A stretch of 64,000 nucleotides of DNA from Phytoseiulus persimilis (Eukaryota; Arthropoda; Arachnida; Mesostigmata; Phytoseiidae): assembly GCA_037576195.1 (NCBI GenBank), contig CM075103.1, forward strand, positions 25,814,723 to 25,878,722. Reading direction: 5' to 3'. This document shows, piece by piece, positions 34,053 to 44,747 of the stretch. A program made the position numbers and the translations under genes. Numbering within the stretch: the stretch's first letter is position 1; each line of letters begins with the position of its first letter. Under the pieces are notes generated by a model. That model ran no database searches. It was given only the letters and a program-made list of their open reading frames with translations, and was not told the origin of the DNA.

Positions 34053-36609
34053 ATGAACGGATCTTCCAAGCCGTCGTTCTGGCAGCCGGGAAAGGCTCTA
34101 AGGATTACAGACCATCGTATCCTGCGACGAGTTCAATGCACGTACAAATCGGGAATCGGCCCATGGTGAGTTTCTGTGCTCTGAAGGGATCATGAGTGAG
34201 GAGCCTGATGCAATCAGAAAATGCCGATTTTTCGAATAGAGATCGAGAAACACGACATGTCGCCGAGCAATGAACTTCTAATCAAGGAGTATCCCAAGGG
34301 GTTCGCGGTGCTCCTCGATTGGAGCCCGTGAAAACCAGCGAAAATTGCAGGTTCTTGGCTTCTGTTGTCAAGAGCAATCATGGACATGATCACCAATCGA
34401 TGTCTCTCCTGTCGAAGATTTCGTTGGATCCAGGCGACTTGATTGTTTTGGGAGAAATAGGGTGGAACTGCGCCTTCAGCATGAGCCTTCCCAACAATGA
34501 GTTCGGACAACTTTCAGGCATATCTGCATCGGTGACCCAACTGATTGAAAATCAATGTTCTCTCTTAGCTCTTGACGTGGGCTCTGCATTTTGATGAAAG
34601 GCATTGATAGAAACGGCTTGGACGTCAAAACCGATGTTGAGCTGAAGCTATCGATATGAAGAGCTTGGCGAGGAACTGTGCGGTAGTTCGCTCCCTGAGT
34701 TCCCAGGTCTCAGACTGGATGTGCCAGTTCCCTGTCGGCAGCAAAAAAATCTTCCTCTGAGTCCTAAACCGTGGCGTTTACATTGCAGCTATTCTACCCG
34801 CTGCGGAATCTCAAAAACGCAGGTTTCAAAGATGCAACCCGTGATCGTCCCAAACAAGTACAAGGCTGACGAAAGCATTGGGAGTGAGTGCCGTCCCGGT
34901 TCAGAGATCGAGATCGCCAGCACTGTTGCCCGTACTTTCGAGCGTCATCCGTCTATCAATCAATGATTGCCTGTAGAAATTGTTAAACAACCGAAGAATG
35001 ATGCTCGAAAGTTCGCGCTCTAAGCCATCACACTCTAAACTTTACGGCGGTTTTTTTATTTTCACAGAAGAGCTCCAGATGCACATGAGACTACGTGATG
35101 TCAACGTCGAACGTGAGGATCAGGGTACGGCTGAGAGTCTTCGTCCTGATCAAAGATCGATTGAAGCCAAATCGTCATGTGCTCATGATCTCCTGTGATC
35201 TCATCACTGACATTGATCTGTCTGAACTCTGCATTCGGCAACGTGTCAGCGACGCACTTCTGACGATCCTGTTGGCTCCCATTCCCCCGCAACTCACTGA
35301 ATGCGCCGTGCCAGGTACATAAACCATTCACCGATTCTCAATCTTGATCGAACTCCGACGTTAATCAAGTACCCAAGTCCCAATTCAAACCTTACTCGTT
35401 TCCAGGAAGCCGTAAGAAGTTCCAACCAGAGTGTGACATAATTGTTCTGCAAACTGGGACCCAAAGACTCCTACAGTTCGGAGCGGCGGCCGATTACGCC
35501 GAACAAGTGACTTTCCGTCAGAAGCTTGTGAGACAGTTCCCGAGCATGCAGGCAAGTGACAATATGGAGAAATATTCTGGTGAGGACCTACATACGCTTT
35601 GGCGGAGGCGATCACCCGCGAGGGGAACTTTTTTGCCAGGCTTTCTCCCGCCTCCAGATCCATCACGTCCTCCCGGGTCGTCGCTATCTTCTAACTCGGC
35701 TGCTCTGTCCGTTTGCAGTTGTACTCGGATCAGCTCGACTGCCACGTGTATGCATTGCATCCGAAGCTGTGGAGTTCGTGCTGACCCACAGATCTCTCGC
35801 GACGTTCAAAGGCGAAGTACTTCCGAAACTGATAGAGAAACAGTTCAGCAAGAAAGACCTCAGAGAAGAAGATCGCAGCAAGACAGACACGTTTGATACG
35901 CTCAAGTAGGTTTCAGCGAGTATTCATGTCAGGCCATCCCTCAACGATTTACCAAGCTGCAGCTTTGGACGTCGTCGCCATGATCGATGTTCCAACTTCG
36001 GATTTTGAGAATTGGCAGAATGCGGAGCGATATGGATACATTCCAAGAGCGCCAACTGCGATCCTGACGAGTTTTTACTTGATTTCGGAAGGTGCTACGC
36101 GCTGCAATCGACGAATTTCGCCTTGAGAGCCAACACGTTGCAAGCTTACAAAATCGCCAATGGAGAGGTCAAGAACATCTTCCACGATCTATTCCCTGGT
36201 GGCAGTGAGAATATTTTCAAAGAAAAAACCCAGCTACATAAAGTCCAAGCAAAGAAAAGCGTCATAGGAGCTCGAGTGACAATCGGTTCTGGTTCACGGG
36301 TAAGCTCCCAGAATCACTGGCGATTTTTTCTTTGTGCCGGGAGGGAATCATCAAATTAGGAGTTGGTGAGCGAATATGCGGGAAGGTCTCACACAGCGGC
36401 TTCTCCAACAGGTGATCTCCTGCGTCGTACAAGACGACGTGGTAATCGGAGATGGAGCACTCATACAAAACTCCATAGTATGCAGGGGATCCAAGCTCGG
36501 GCAGAACGTCAGCGTCATAAATTCGTTCTTGGGCGCTCGATCGCAACTGGGAGATGGGAAGAATGTGACAAACGAAAGTATGGGGATTTCAAGCATGGAG
36601 TTCGAATAA
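34053..36609 (+). CDS. EIF2B3: Translation initiation factor eIF2B subunit gamma, frame-interrupted
   Basis: eIF2B gamma is part of the catalytic half of the decameric exchange factor that reloads eIF2 with GTP. Exons: 34053-34165 (FQAVVLAAGKGS in the frame one base off the ATG), 34789-34883 (LFYPLRNLKNAGF), 35068-35314 (MHMRLRDVNVEREDQGTAES, then HVLMISCDLITDIDLSE), 35406-35551 (GSRKKFQPECDIIVLQT; GC donor), 35719-35905 (LYSDQLDCHVYALHP, then EVLPKLIEKQFSKKDLREED), about 36012-36299 (AKKSVIGARVTIGSGSR) and 36412-36609 (left-handed beta-helix repeats VVIGDGALIQNSIVCRGSKL). Frame slips of one base occur near the start codon, at AAA near 34830, at CC near 35145 and near 35760. The N-terminal signature after GKGS differs from the usual RMT..PKPLLPVGN. 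The stop TAA lies inside AATAAA. Identity is firm; intactness is not. Confidence 0.85.
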
Positions 36610-36610
36610 A
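36605..36610 (+). terminator. Polyadenylation signal overlapping the EIF2B3 stop
   Basis: AATAAA at 36605-36610 contains the TAA stop codon of EIF2B3 (36607-36609), so the 3-prime untranslated region would be only about 20 bases if this signal is used. Confidence 0.5.
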
Positions 36611-36757
36611 AGTTGATTTGTGCGTTGAACACTGTTGCTCATGGCCTTTCCGTCGACTTTATCGAATTCAACGGAATATAATTGCTTGATCCATCGATTC
36701 GCGGATCAGAACATTCGTTAGGAGTCTAGGAAGCAGTGACGTTCTTGATCCACGGAG

Positions 36758-36763
36758 TTTATT
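36758..36763 (-). terminator. Polyadenylation signal of PRPF31 (minus strand)
   Basis: AATAAA on the minus strand, 26 bases after the PRPF31 stop at 36789. Confidence 0.55.
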
Positions 36764-36788
36764 ATGTACAACGCCTCGATTCATATCT

Positions 36789-38823
36789 CTACTTGTTTAC
36801 GTTGAGGAAACCTGCCGTGTTGCTGAAGTACTTCCCTTCTTGGGATTTCGTCGACTCGGCGGCATTCGGATTCACAATTTCCAAGCCTTGTAGAGGGGTG
36901 AAGGCAACGGAGGAAGCAGTACCTGAGAACCAATTATCTTTCGTGAACTGCATTGCGGATACTCCAGAATATAAAAACCCTAACGTCGAGTCAACCCTCT
37001 GAAGATTGGACGAAAAATACGAGTTCGGGAGATTCGGATCCTGGAAGGAAATCTATCAGAGAAGTGTGGGATCGCTCACCTGCGACATGCTTGCGAACGG
37101 TGGTGGCACCGCCGTATACTTGTTGTCGCTGCAGGTTTTTCTGCAGAGTTTTCGAAATTCGGACTTTGGTCTTCTCGTCGACCTGGGCTGTCCTGATTTT
37201 CCCCGCCGCACCTCGTTTCCAGCCTGGCCGGTAGTAAATCCTAAGTCGTCCTGGTAGGCGTCTTCTTCGATTTCTCCAAAAGTCATTCTGTTCTGCTGCT
37301 TACGGAGCTCCGTGACAGCATATCGCTCTTTCATTTTGCGCACACGACGACCGCCCCGCTTCTTCCGAGCGATGTCGATCGGTGCAGGTAAAGGTTTTAC
37401 AGTTTTCACAGGGGGTGGTTCTTGGAGCTTCTCCAGCTTCTTTTCAACATCCGCCCTCAAGGCTTCGCCCTTGCTACCATCTCGACTCCCATGGAAAGAG
37501 TCGATCCTCGCCGCTAACGAACACTTGGCTGCAAGGAGTTTAGCCGCTTTGCGTCGCAAATCTGAAGGATAACTTTGAACGTGATCCGAGTAGAAAATGA
37601 AGCCTGTGTGGGGCAGCATGGTGGTCGACGAAAAACCGGTCGAAGTCTTCTTAGAGGCTCCTAGAACCTGAATGTTGCACGCCGGCATCATGCTCAGCTT
37701 TGTTAATCCACCGGCGACTCCCATCAGTTTGGCAGCCACCGAAGCTCCGACTAACACACTCAGATTGGGTGCGATCAAACTCATGCGGCTTTCGACGAAT
37801 TCGAATATTTCTGATTTCATTTCATTCAGTTCTTGAGCCATTGAGCAGGCTTCAAGAACCCTCTCGAGCTCCTGGGGAGTCAATGGTTGACCCTGCGACG
37901 TCGACGCAGAAACCGAAACGACCATGACAGTGGCTGGCGTGAGGATCTGGTTCAAGCGGTCATTATTTTTAACCTGTGGAAGGCGGCTGGTTTTAGCGGA
38001 AGAACTCTCACTTCATGCCGTGTTATGAGAACTCGAACCAGACGATGAACTGACGAACTCAAAAGTACATACCCGACCGAGATCGTTGCCGATCTCCTGG
38101 ACCGTGAGGAGATACTCGGCAGACCCGGGTACCAAGGACTCAAGCTCGGGGAATCTCTTCGCGTAGTGGTCTCTTGCGAACTTATGGATTATCAACAGAT
38201 CATCGTCGATCTCTACGAGGATGTTGTTCGATTCGACAATCAGTTTGTACTCAGGATCAGACTCCACGGGACCAACCACTGCAAGAATGTCGATTATAGA
38301 TGATAAATTTGAACGCTCTGTCGCAGGCTCGAAGGACCGCTGCCGGAATAATCGGGCCTCCCATTCAGATCCGGACTTCATTGGAAACAGATGAGCATGA
38401 CCTACTCTCGGATCCTCGCGCCATCTGTTTCTTCCGGTGTATTTCTCCGTGAATCCGCGTGAGCTGCTCCGAATATCGAAGCTTTGCGATTTCTTTCACA
38501 CTTCGGACGTTCGTATCAACCTCCATCTTTTCCTCCTCTGACTCCATGTCTTCGCCGCGGTCCGGACGGGCATCTTCGTCCGAAGATTCTTCATTTCGAA
38601 CAGGTTTCACGAATGATCCCTGCAGAGCAGCGGAATTTCAGACTCCTTGATTCATCCTCTTTGCAACCGGAGCTGCCTAACGCTCCAGAGGAACTTATAC
38701 CATGTAACAGCGAGATTCGAGAGAAGTCACTCATGGGTTTCAAATAAAGCAGTAGTTTACCTCGATCAAGTCAGCTGGCTCGTCCTCCTCGAAGTCGGCC
38801 AAAAGCGCTTCACCCAACGACAT
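36789..38823 (-). CDS. PRPF31: U4/U6 snRNP protein Prp31
   Basis: Prp31 clamps the 15.5K protein on U4 snRNA and is needed to assemble the U4/U6.U5 tri-snRNP. Exons on the minus strand: 38761-38823 (MSLGEALLADFEEDEPADL), an acidic exon ending near 38402 (MEVDTNVRSVKEIAKL), 38073-38278 (IHKFARDHYAKRFPELESLV), 37080-37973 (VKNNDRLNQILTP, then the NOP domain APNLSVLVGASVAAKLMGVA and GFIFYSDHVQSYPSDLRRKA, SFHGSRDGSKGE, the basic GGRRVRKMKERYAVTEL and FGEIEEDAYQDDLGF) and 36789-36922 (SSVAFTPLQGLEIVNP, ending FLNVNK). All conserved blocks are present. In the large exon a one-base slip falls at a GGGGAAAA run near 37190: upstream GQAGNEV and downstream GKIRTAQVDEKTKVRISKTL lie in different frames. 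The donor after the acidic exon is uncertain. It converges on EIF2B3 with 180 bases between stops. Confidence 0.92.
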
Positions 38824-40779
38824 TTTCAACAAGGAGAATCCCCTGCGTGCGTGAACTTGGCAACAAACGATTACTCCTCTGGAAAAATCCGGGCTTCGAT
38901 ACAACGTTTTCAAGAAGGAACTTGTCCGGTGCTTAGAGTGTTGTTGATGTTGATGCTGTCTCCGATTGGAACCCTTTCTCAAGGGAGAGGGTGCCCAGGA
39001 TCTACGAAGTTCAAGCACACGAAATCGTGAACTGTCGACCAGAGACAGTCCCCAGACCTCACACGCCCTATATTTGAGACCCTGTCCCACTTATCAGCGG
39101 CGTTTCCATCAACCAGGAAGTGATTCGCGAGTTGGAACGCAACTCCACCGCAGCTCAGTCATCTTGTTTCAGGCTGTTGGTCTGCCCGGCGAAACCGAAC
39201 ACTTTAGCCCGCGAAAACTTTGTCCGCGAACGCTGGTCCTGCTCCCACATAATCTGACGGTTTGATGGATTTCGCTGGATATGCACTATTGGCAATCTCC
39301 AGAAGGCGACAGGCGGCGAAGGCTGACAAAGACACCTCCATTGGAGCGGTGATACGGACTCCTGAAAGAGAAGTACACAGAGAAACGGGGAACTTGAGAT
39401 CAGCCTCTCGAATGATGCGTGAGGGAACATGTGATAGCGACGCTGGACAACATGTATGGATTTATCATGTCCTCCTAGCCGTTTTCTATGCCCAGCTTTC
39501 CATGATGGAATTGTTGGGCGATGTTGCCCAAGGGCTCTATCGAAATAGTCGCGGGAGGGCAGTGGTTGGTGAGACCGGGGAAACGGTTGACTCGATTCCT
39601 GCAAGGGGGTGTTGCAGAAATCGATTTCACAAATTCAAGATCGGAATATACTATAATGCTACAAATGCTGCCCAGCTTCGCTCATCAACGCTCCCAGAAA
39701 GTTTTGTATGATGGCTTTCCTCCAGGAATTGCTCGATGAATAGGGCTTTAAGAATCATGCGTTTTCAACTCGGTGTCCCGCCTCATCAATGTATCAGGAC
39801 CGCGAATCGGGTGGAGAGCGTCGAGCGGCTCACCTGAATTATTCCAATCACGAGCATCCCGACTCAGCTGATGTGATGGAGATCCCATTGAGGAGCGAAA
39901 TGAAAACATTCCCAAGACACTCATCATTCCACTGTTTCAGGACAAACTCCTTGATTTTCAAACGTCGTAGCACGTAGTTTCGCGCATCTCGAGTATGATT
40001 TTTGAAACTCCGTAGACGAGAGAATCTCTGCATCAATCAATATTCTCCGGGAATTTTCCTTCGAGCAGATTCCTTTAAAATTCACAATCAGGAATATCCG
40101 GAATCGCCGTTCGAGACCGATCCACCCCGCGTCTGTGAAACTCGAAGTCGTCCTTGATCGAATTTCTCGAACAAGATTCTCCGATCATATTTACAAAACA
40201 CACGCGCTCGCTAGCGTTGCATGACGAGTTCGGAAACGCAGGAGAATCGAACGATTGGGGAAAAAAAAACATTTATTTATTTTGGGATGTCGGATACCTC
40301 CTGTTCTGCAGGCGGATCTGCCGAGTTTCCTCACACGCTACACAAGTGAAATGCTTCTTCGTTCCGCGAAAACAACATCGATGGTTCAAATTATTATTCT
40401 CGATCTATGCTTCGGAGCCCCATGTTCATCATTTACAAGAAAAAAAACACGGGATTCATACAAACGGCACTTGATAAAAAAAAAGTTATGAATACTCTTT
40501 CCCGAGCGTGTTTCGCACCGGGAGTGTCTTTCCTCGATCTTCAGGTCAACTTCTCGATATTTTTATCCGAGGCTCCCGAGGCGACTAAGTGGCCAGAGTG
40601 GCGTTCTGACCGCTCCCAACCAAGAATGCGCCGTTGGAGAGCAGGGAGAGGAAGTGACAAAAGTCGTCTTGAGGACAGTCATGACGTTACGAACCGCTGG
40701 TCTGGAGCCCGGGGAACACCGCCAAAGTCTCCACGCGCCCGCATCAAGGAACATATTCAGAAACCGACCAAAACTACAG
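38824..40779. other. Spacer between PRPF31 and the PR/SET gene
   Basis: No gene recognised. The left end is the PRPF31 promoter side. The right end probably holds the 3-prime untranslated region of the PR/SET gene; A/T-rich runs at 40260-40275 and 40475-40490 include minus-strand AATAAA matches. Frames at 39155-39711 occur on both strands and have no recognised domain. Confidence 0.4.
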
Positions 40780-43056
40780 TCAATCGTCGCCGACATCCTC
40801 ATATTCTTCTCCATCCTCTTCTACAACATCATCCCCTTCGCCTTCTTCAACATCATCATCTTCATCTTCCTGCTGTTCGTCTTCTCCTCCATCTTGGGAA
40901 TCGTCTTCTTCTTCCTTAGCCGGGGCTTTCTTGCAACGGCGCTTGTGAGATCTCAGCTCAACGCTGGTCCGACATCGCTTCCCGCAGTACAAGCAGGCGA
41001 AGCGATCGGGATCAGCGTTCTCGTGGGTCATCAGATGCTCCTTGAGACTGACGCTGAGCTTGAACGTCTTCTCACATTGATCACAAGCAAACTTCCGTTC
41101 CTCAGTATGGCAAGACATATGAGTTTTATACGTCGTCGGGTATGCTGTCGAGTAGCAGCAGGTTTCGCACTGGTATTTATACTTGGGCTTGAATGCCGGC
41201 AGCATTTCGTCTCTGTGGTGCTTGAGCTCCTCTGCGGTATTGTAGGAAGCTTTGTGAGGCCGACACTTGAAGATCTTCTCAACCTTGAAGACGTTGTGAA
41301 GTTTGTTCTGGTGCTGCCGTAGATCTTTCTTGCAGAAAAACGACTTCGAGCACAGGTCACAGAATGCCGTTCGGATTTTCAGATGGACGCAACGAGTGTG
41401 TCGGTTTAGTGTCCGCTTGCAATAAGTAGCGTATCCACAACCTTCGTACTCGCACTTGAAATTCTTTCCTTCGTGCATCTGAGCGTGTTCTTTCAAAATG
41501 CCGATAGTAGTGTAGCCTTTGCCGCAAACGTTGCAGAAGAAGAGGTTCTTCCTGTGCCACTGTGAGTGAATATCCATGGCGTTCTTCGACGGGAAACGCT
41601 GCCCACAGACTTTACATTCGATGTCATAAGAGTCGGGGAACTCCATATTCTTGTGTCTCCGTTCGAGATGCAACCGATAACGAAGTTCATTGAATGTTCT
41701 GTATCCGCACTTCCATCGACAACGGTGAACCGTGACATTGACATGCTTGGGGTTCGCGAGATGCCTGTCAAGCAAGGTCTGATGAACGGTGAAGAAGCCA
41801 CAGCCAGGTACTTCGCATTTCAGAGTCTTGGGTAGATTTGGGTTTTTGCCGCATTTTTTGACGTGACGGTCGAAAGTGGATTTCACGAGCATTTTTGAAG
41901 AGCAGTGTGGGCACTTGTAAGTCTTCATGGCCGTCGACTCCACTGTTTCTAGTTTTTTCAATTTCTTGCTCTCCAACTGACTGTTGATAACATTCCGGTA
42001 CTCTTTCCCGTACCAAACCAGTAGTTCGTCTCCAGGAACGATAGGTTTGCATGTTTTGTAGTAGATCCGCTTTTCATGCTGGAACACCCTGAGATTGGCT
42101 TCTTCAGCCGAGTTCGAACAGTTAACGTATCGCAGCCAGTTCGCGTGCTTCACGTCGAATCCATCTACGACGGTTTCGCCTTCTTTGAAGCCCCGGAGTT
42201 GCCAAGCGTAACCGCTCTCATTGTTAACGTTCTTCATTTTACGTATCACGCCTGCGTACGGTCCAAATCTCACTCCGATATCGATCGGGAGTTTCGCAAG
42301 GACGCCGTAGCCTTTCGCGCGAAACCTGTGGAACTCGAGGAAGTCTGGGATGACCCGATCGGTTCGGAGATCTCGAGGACCAGCGGCGGGGTTTTCGATG
42401 ACTTTGTCACGCACCACCGTGACAATCTGCTTCACGCCACGAGACTTGGCCAACACCCTGGTGCCGAACTTTCGTTTAGGGTCCTCTTCCATCTCACTGC
42501 GGAGCTTCTCAGCGGCATTTGTCATAGCCTTATCGACCATTGATCGAACTTGCTCGAAAGCCCATTTGGCGTCAGCCTCATCGGCCTGAGGTGGCTGCCA
42601 TTCGTCCTCAGAAGAGCAGAGCTCATCGTCGTCATCGTCTGATGGCACATAGATAACCTCTTTCGGAAGTTTATTCTTCTTTCCTCGAGTGACCCTCTTC
42701 AACGGCGGCGATCGGGTTTTCGAGCGAATAGACTTCGCGTCCGCCTCCTTCTGGCGGATGATGATCTTCGGCATTTCAGACGTTTCGAACGTGAACTCGG
42801 ACTCATCAACATTTTCCGTATCGTCTCCTAGCTGCTCGTCGGGCTCATCATCCTCTAGCATGTCCTCTTCTTCTTCTTGATACTCAACTTCCGGCATGTG
42901 CTCTTCGCCAACTTCACACTCATCGATGACAGCTTCGGCAACCACCTCATAATTGGAAACGGCGCTCAAATCCGTGTAGACTTTCTCAACGTCAACAGGC
43001 GTTTCTTCAGGAGCAGGTGGTACTTCTACCTGGACGTTTCTCTGTCTCGTTTTCAT
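40780..43056 (-). CDS. PR/SET-domain C2H2 zinc-finger protein (PRDM type)
   Basis: A 758-residue nuclear protein in one uninterrupted exon. The ATG at 43056 is used because the open frame upstream has no earlier ATG. Residues 1-95 are acidic (EYQEEEEDMLEDDEPDEQL). A basic patch with RGKKNKLPK follows near 120. The PR/SET domain covers about 235-358: GYGVLAKLPIDIGVRFGPYA, ANWLRYVNCSNSAEEANLR, and DELLVWYGKEY. This is closest to the PRDM7/9/11 style, in which the domain methylates histone H3. From about 376 to 690 there are some ten C2H2 fingers of diverse spacing (YKCPHC, CEVPGCGFF, CKVCGQRFPS, FFCNVCGKGYTT, CDLCSKSF, CDQCEKTFKL, CLYCGKRC). The C-terminus is an Asp/Glu-rich tail. No KRAB or SSXRD module is seen, and the fingers are not the near-identical tandem array of vertebrate PRDM9. 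Orthology within PRDM is uncertain. Confidence 0.85.
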   Translation of the reverse strand: MKTRQRNVQVEVPPAPEETPVDVEKVYTDLSAVSNYEVVAEAVIDECEVGEEHMPEVEYQEEEEDMLEDDEPDEQLGDDTENVDESEFTFETSEMPKIIIRQKEADAKSIRSKTRSPPLKRVTRGKKNKLPKEVIYVPSDDDDDELCSSEDEWQPPQADEADAKWAFEQVRSMVDKAMTNAAEKLRSEMEEDPKRKFGTRVLAKSRGVKQIVTVVRDKVIENPAAGPRDLRTDRVIPDFLEFHRFRAKGYGVLAKLPIDIGVRFGPYAGVIRKMKNVNNESGYAWQLRGFKEGETVVDGFDVKHANWLRYVNCSNSAEEANLRVFQHEKRIYYKTCKPIVPGDELLVWYGKEYRNVINSQLESKKLKKLETVESTAMKTYKCPHCSSKMLVKSTFDRHVKKCGKNPNLPKTLKCEVPGCGFFTVHQTLLDRHLANPKHVNVTVHRCRWKCGYRTFNELRYRLHLERRHKNMEFPDSYDIECKVCGQRFPSKNAMDIHSQWHRKNLFFCNVCGKGYTTIGILKEHAQMHEGKNFKCEYEGCGYATYCKRTLNRHTRCVHLKIRTAFCDLCSKSFFCKKDLRQHQNKLHNVFKVEKIFKCRPHKASYNTAEELKHHRDEMLPAFKPKYKYQCETCCYSTAYPTTYKTHMSCHTEERKFACDQCEKTFKLSVSLKEHLMTHENADPDRFACLYCGKRCRTSVELRSHKRRCKKAPAKEEEDDSQDGGEDEQQEDEDDDVEEGEGDDVVEEDGEEYEDVGDD

Positions 43057-43757
43057 TCTGAGTCTGACAGGAGCCCACTGATGAGCTGAATGCAATTCAC
43101 AGGGGAACCTGTCCAAATAAAAACACTCAACGAAGCTACAGCTTCCTTGGTGGCTCAGACAGACGGGAATGCCGCTGGGAACGTCCTCTAATCAGAATCA
43201 AGTCCAGTTCACAGTGACACCCGAAGAATATCTGAAGCTGTGCCTTGATTTGCAACAGGACCCCCAGTTTGCCGCCAGAGCTGTTCGGCGGCGCACACTC
43301 TACTTCACAAGAAGTAACTCCTGTAGCGCCCTGATGCGACGCCTCGTAAGCTGCTACTACTAGACAACCGATAATGCTCTTTTATGCCAAGTCGACACGG
43401 TAGAGAAACCACATGAGTGTGTGGGATTCGGGTGCTCAGGTCGCGACTTCGTCTGTTTCCGAGGTAGCAGCAATTAACCCGAGGGGTGAGTTTCATCTCG
43501 AATCCAATACTTTTCATAGGGAAGGCGCCCACGAACCCAAAGTCTTCCGGAATCTCAGGGCGGCTGTTGTTGGGAAATCGTCGATGTTTTGTCCCGGCGT
43601 CGGTAGAGTCCAACGCCCGGTAGCGGTCAACCCCGAATCAAACAACAAGCGTCAACACCTCGAGCGGCGGTGTGACAGTGAGTCGGATTATGAGGGGATA
43701 CAGCTCACGTTAACTTTGATACCGACAGTTCCAACAGCTGCACGCGTAGCCTAGAAG
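43057..43757. other. Divergent spacer, PR/SET gene and RPB11
   Basis: The two genes point away from each other with 701 bases between start codons. It probably contains both promoters and untranslated exons. Short open frames are present; no known site was identified. Confidence 0.4.
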
Positions 43758-44403
43758 ATGAACGCACCACCAACATTCGAGTGTTTCCTCCTTTTCGATG
43801 GTGAGAAGAAAATCACGATCGAGAAGGACACGAAGGTACGTCTCGAGGCGTCGGCTGTTCATGGTGGAGAGCAAAAGTCTTTGTGAGGATTGACTTTCAC
43901 TGAGTCCCGGAACGCCATTCGTACTGTCGATGAACGATCATTGTGACGGTTCGAAGCCTTGATATCCCAACCCCCTTTCCAGGTTCCCAACGCATCCATT
44001 TTCACGATCAATAAGGAAGACCACACGCTCGGGAACATGATCCGCGCCCAACTTCTCAAGGTTCGAATCTTCCATGATCACCCAACATCTCTGAGCAGAT
44101 CGAAATCGTTTCAACGGCGCACCTATGTGACTCAGAGACGAGTGCAATAGGGTTGGCGATTGCGCTTTCCATCGCCCCAATGTTGAAAGTTCCTTATTTT
44201 TACAGGATCCTCTAGTCACGTTTGCCGGTTACAAGAATCCTCATCCCCTCGAGCACAAGATCCTACTCCGGGTTCAAACAACGCCCGATTCTACCCCCGT
44301 GGAAGCTCTCAAGAGTGCTATCAATGATCTTATGTCAGAACTTTCCCTTTTCGAGGAACGATTCCAGGAAGCTTACAAGGAAAAGTGCGAGAATATGGAT
44401 TGA
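43758..44403 (+). CDS. POLR2J: RNA polymerase II subunit RPB11
   Basis: RPB11 dimerises with RPB3 in the alpha-like platform that nucleates RNA polymerase II assembly. Three exons, 43758-43835, 43983-44060 and 44206-44403, join in phase to give 117 residues, the length of the human protein. Conserved blocks: the N-terminal [20 protein letters not shown], the alpha-motif [40 protein letters not shown], and the C-terminal dimerisation helix [20 protein letters not shown]. The first two introns are 147 and 145 bases. No oddity is seen. Identification is secure. Confidence 0.95.
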
Positions 44404-44747
44404 AGCGCCTTTGTTGAACTCGGACTGTATATAATATCATGTTTATAAACGCTGGAACATCTCCGAACTCGAACGTGCTCTATTCTTCGATGTACCAAGG
44501 AGACGAAAAACTTGGATCCGAGTAAAGGGAAGCAAGGTCGAAGGTTGCTCTTTCATTGTTCGTTCAGTGATCCATCAGAGCGCAGGCGGCGTTGTTTTGG
44601 AGCACCTCGTGCTTGAAACTTCCAGCACAGTGACTACTGGTAACACAAGAGTCGAGGCTACGTGTACAAGGAACTCTCACAGCTCTCGAGTAATTCCGTC
44701 AGTGCAGGCCATTGCGAACCAACAAGTTTGGTGGTTTCGCGAAAAAC
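44404..44747. other. Spacer between RPB11 and the thyroglobulin-domain gene
   Basis: It holds the RPB11 3-prime end and the presumed promoter of the next gene. Nothing else is recognised. Confidence 0.4.

Noticed and set aside
40654..41322. 222-codon plus-strand frame with hydrophobic stretch
   Set aside because: Antisense of the acidic tail and fingers of the PR/SET gene; Asp/Glu codons read backwards give Phe/Ile/Leu-rich peptides.
44460..44747. Plus-strand frame at 44567-45073 overlapping the thyroglobulin-domain gene
   Set aside because: It lacks the signal peptide and the CWCV motif, which lie in the other frame.
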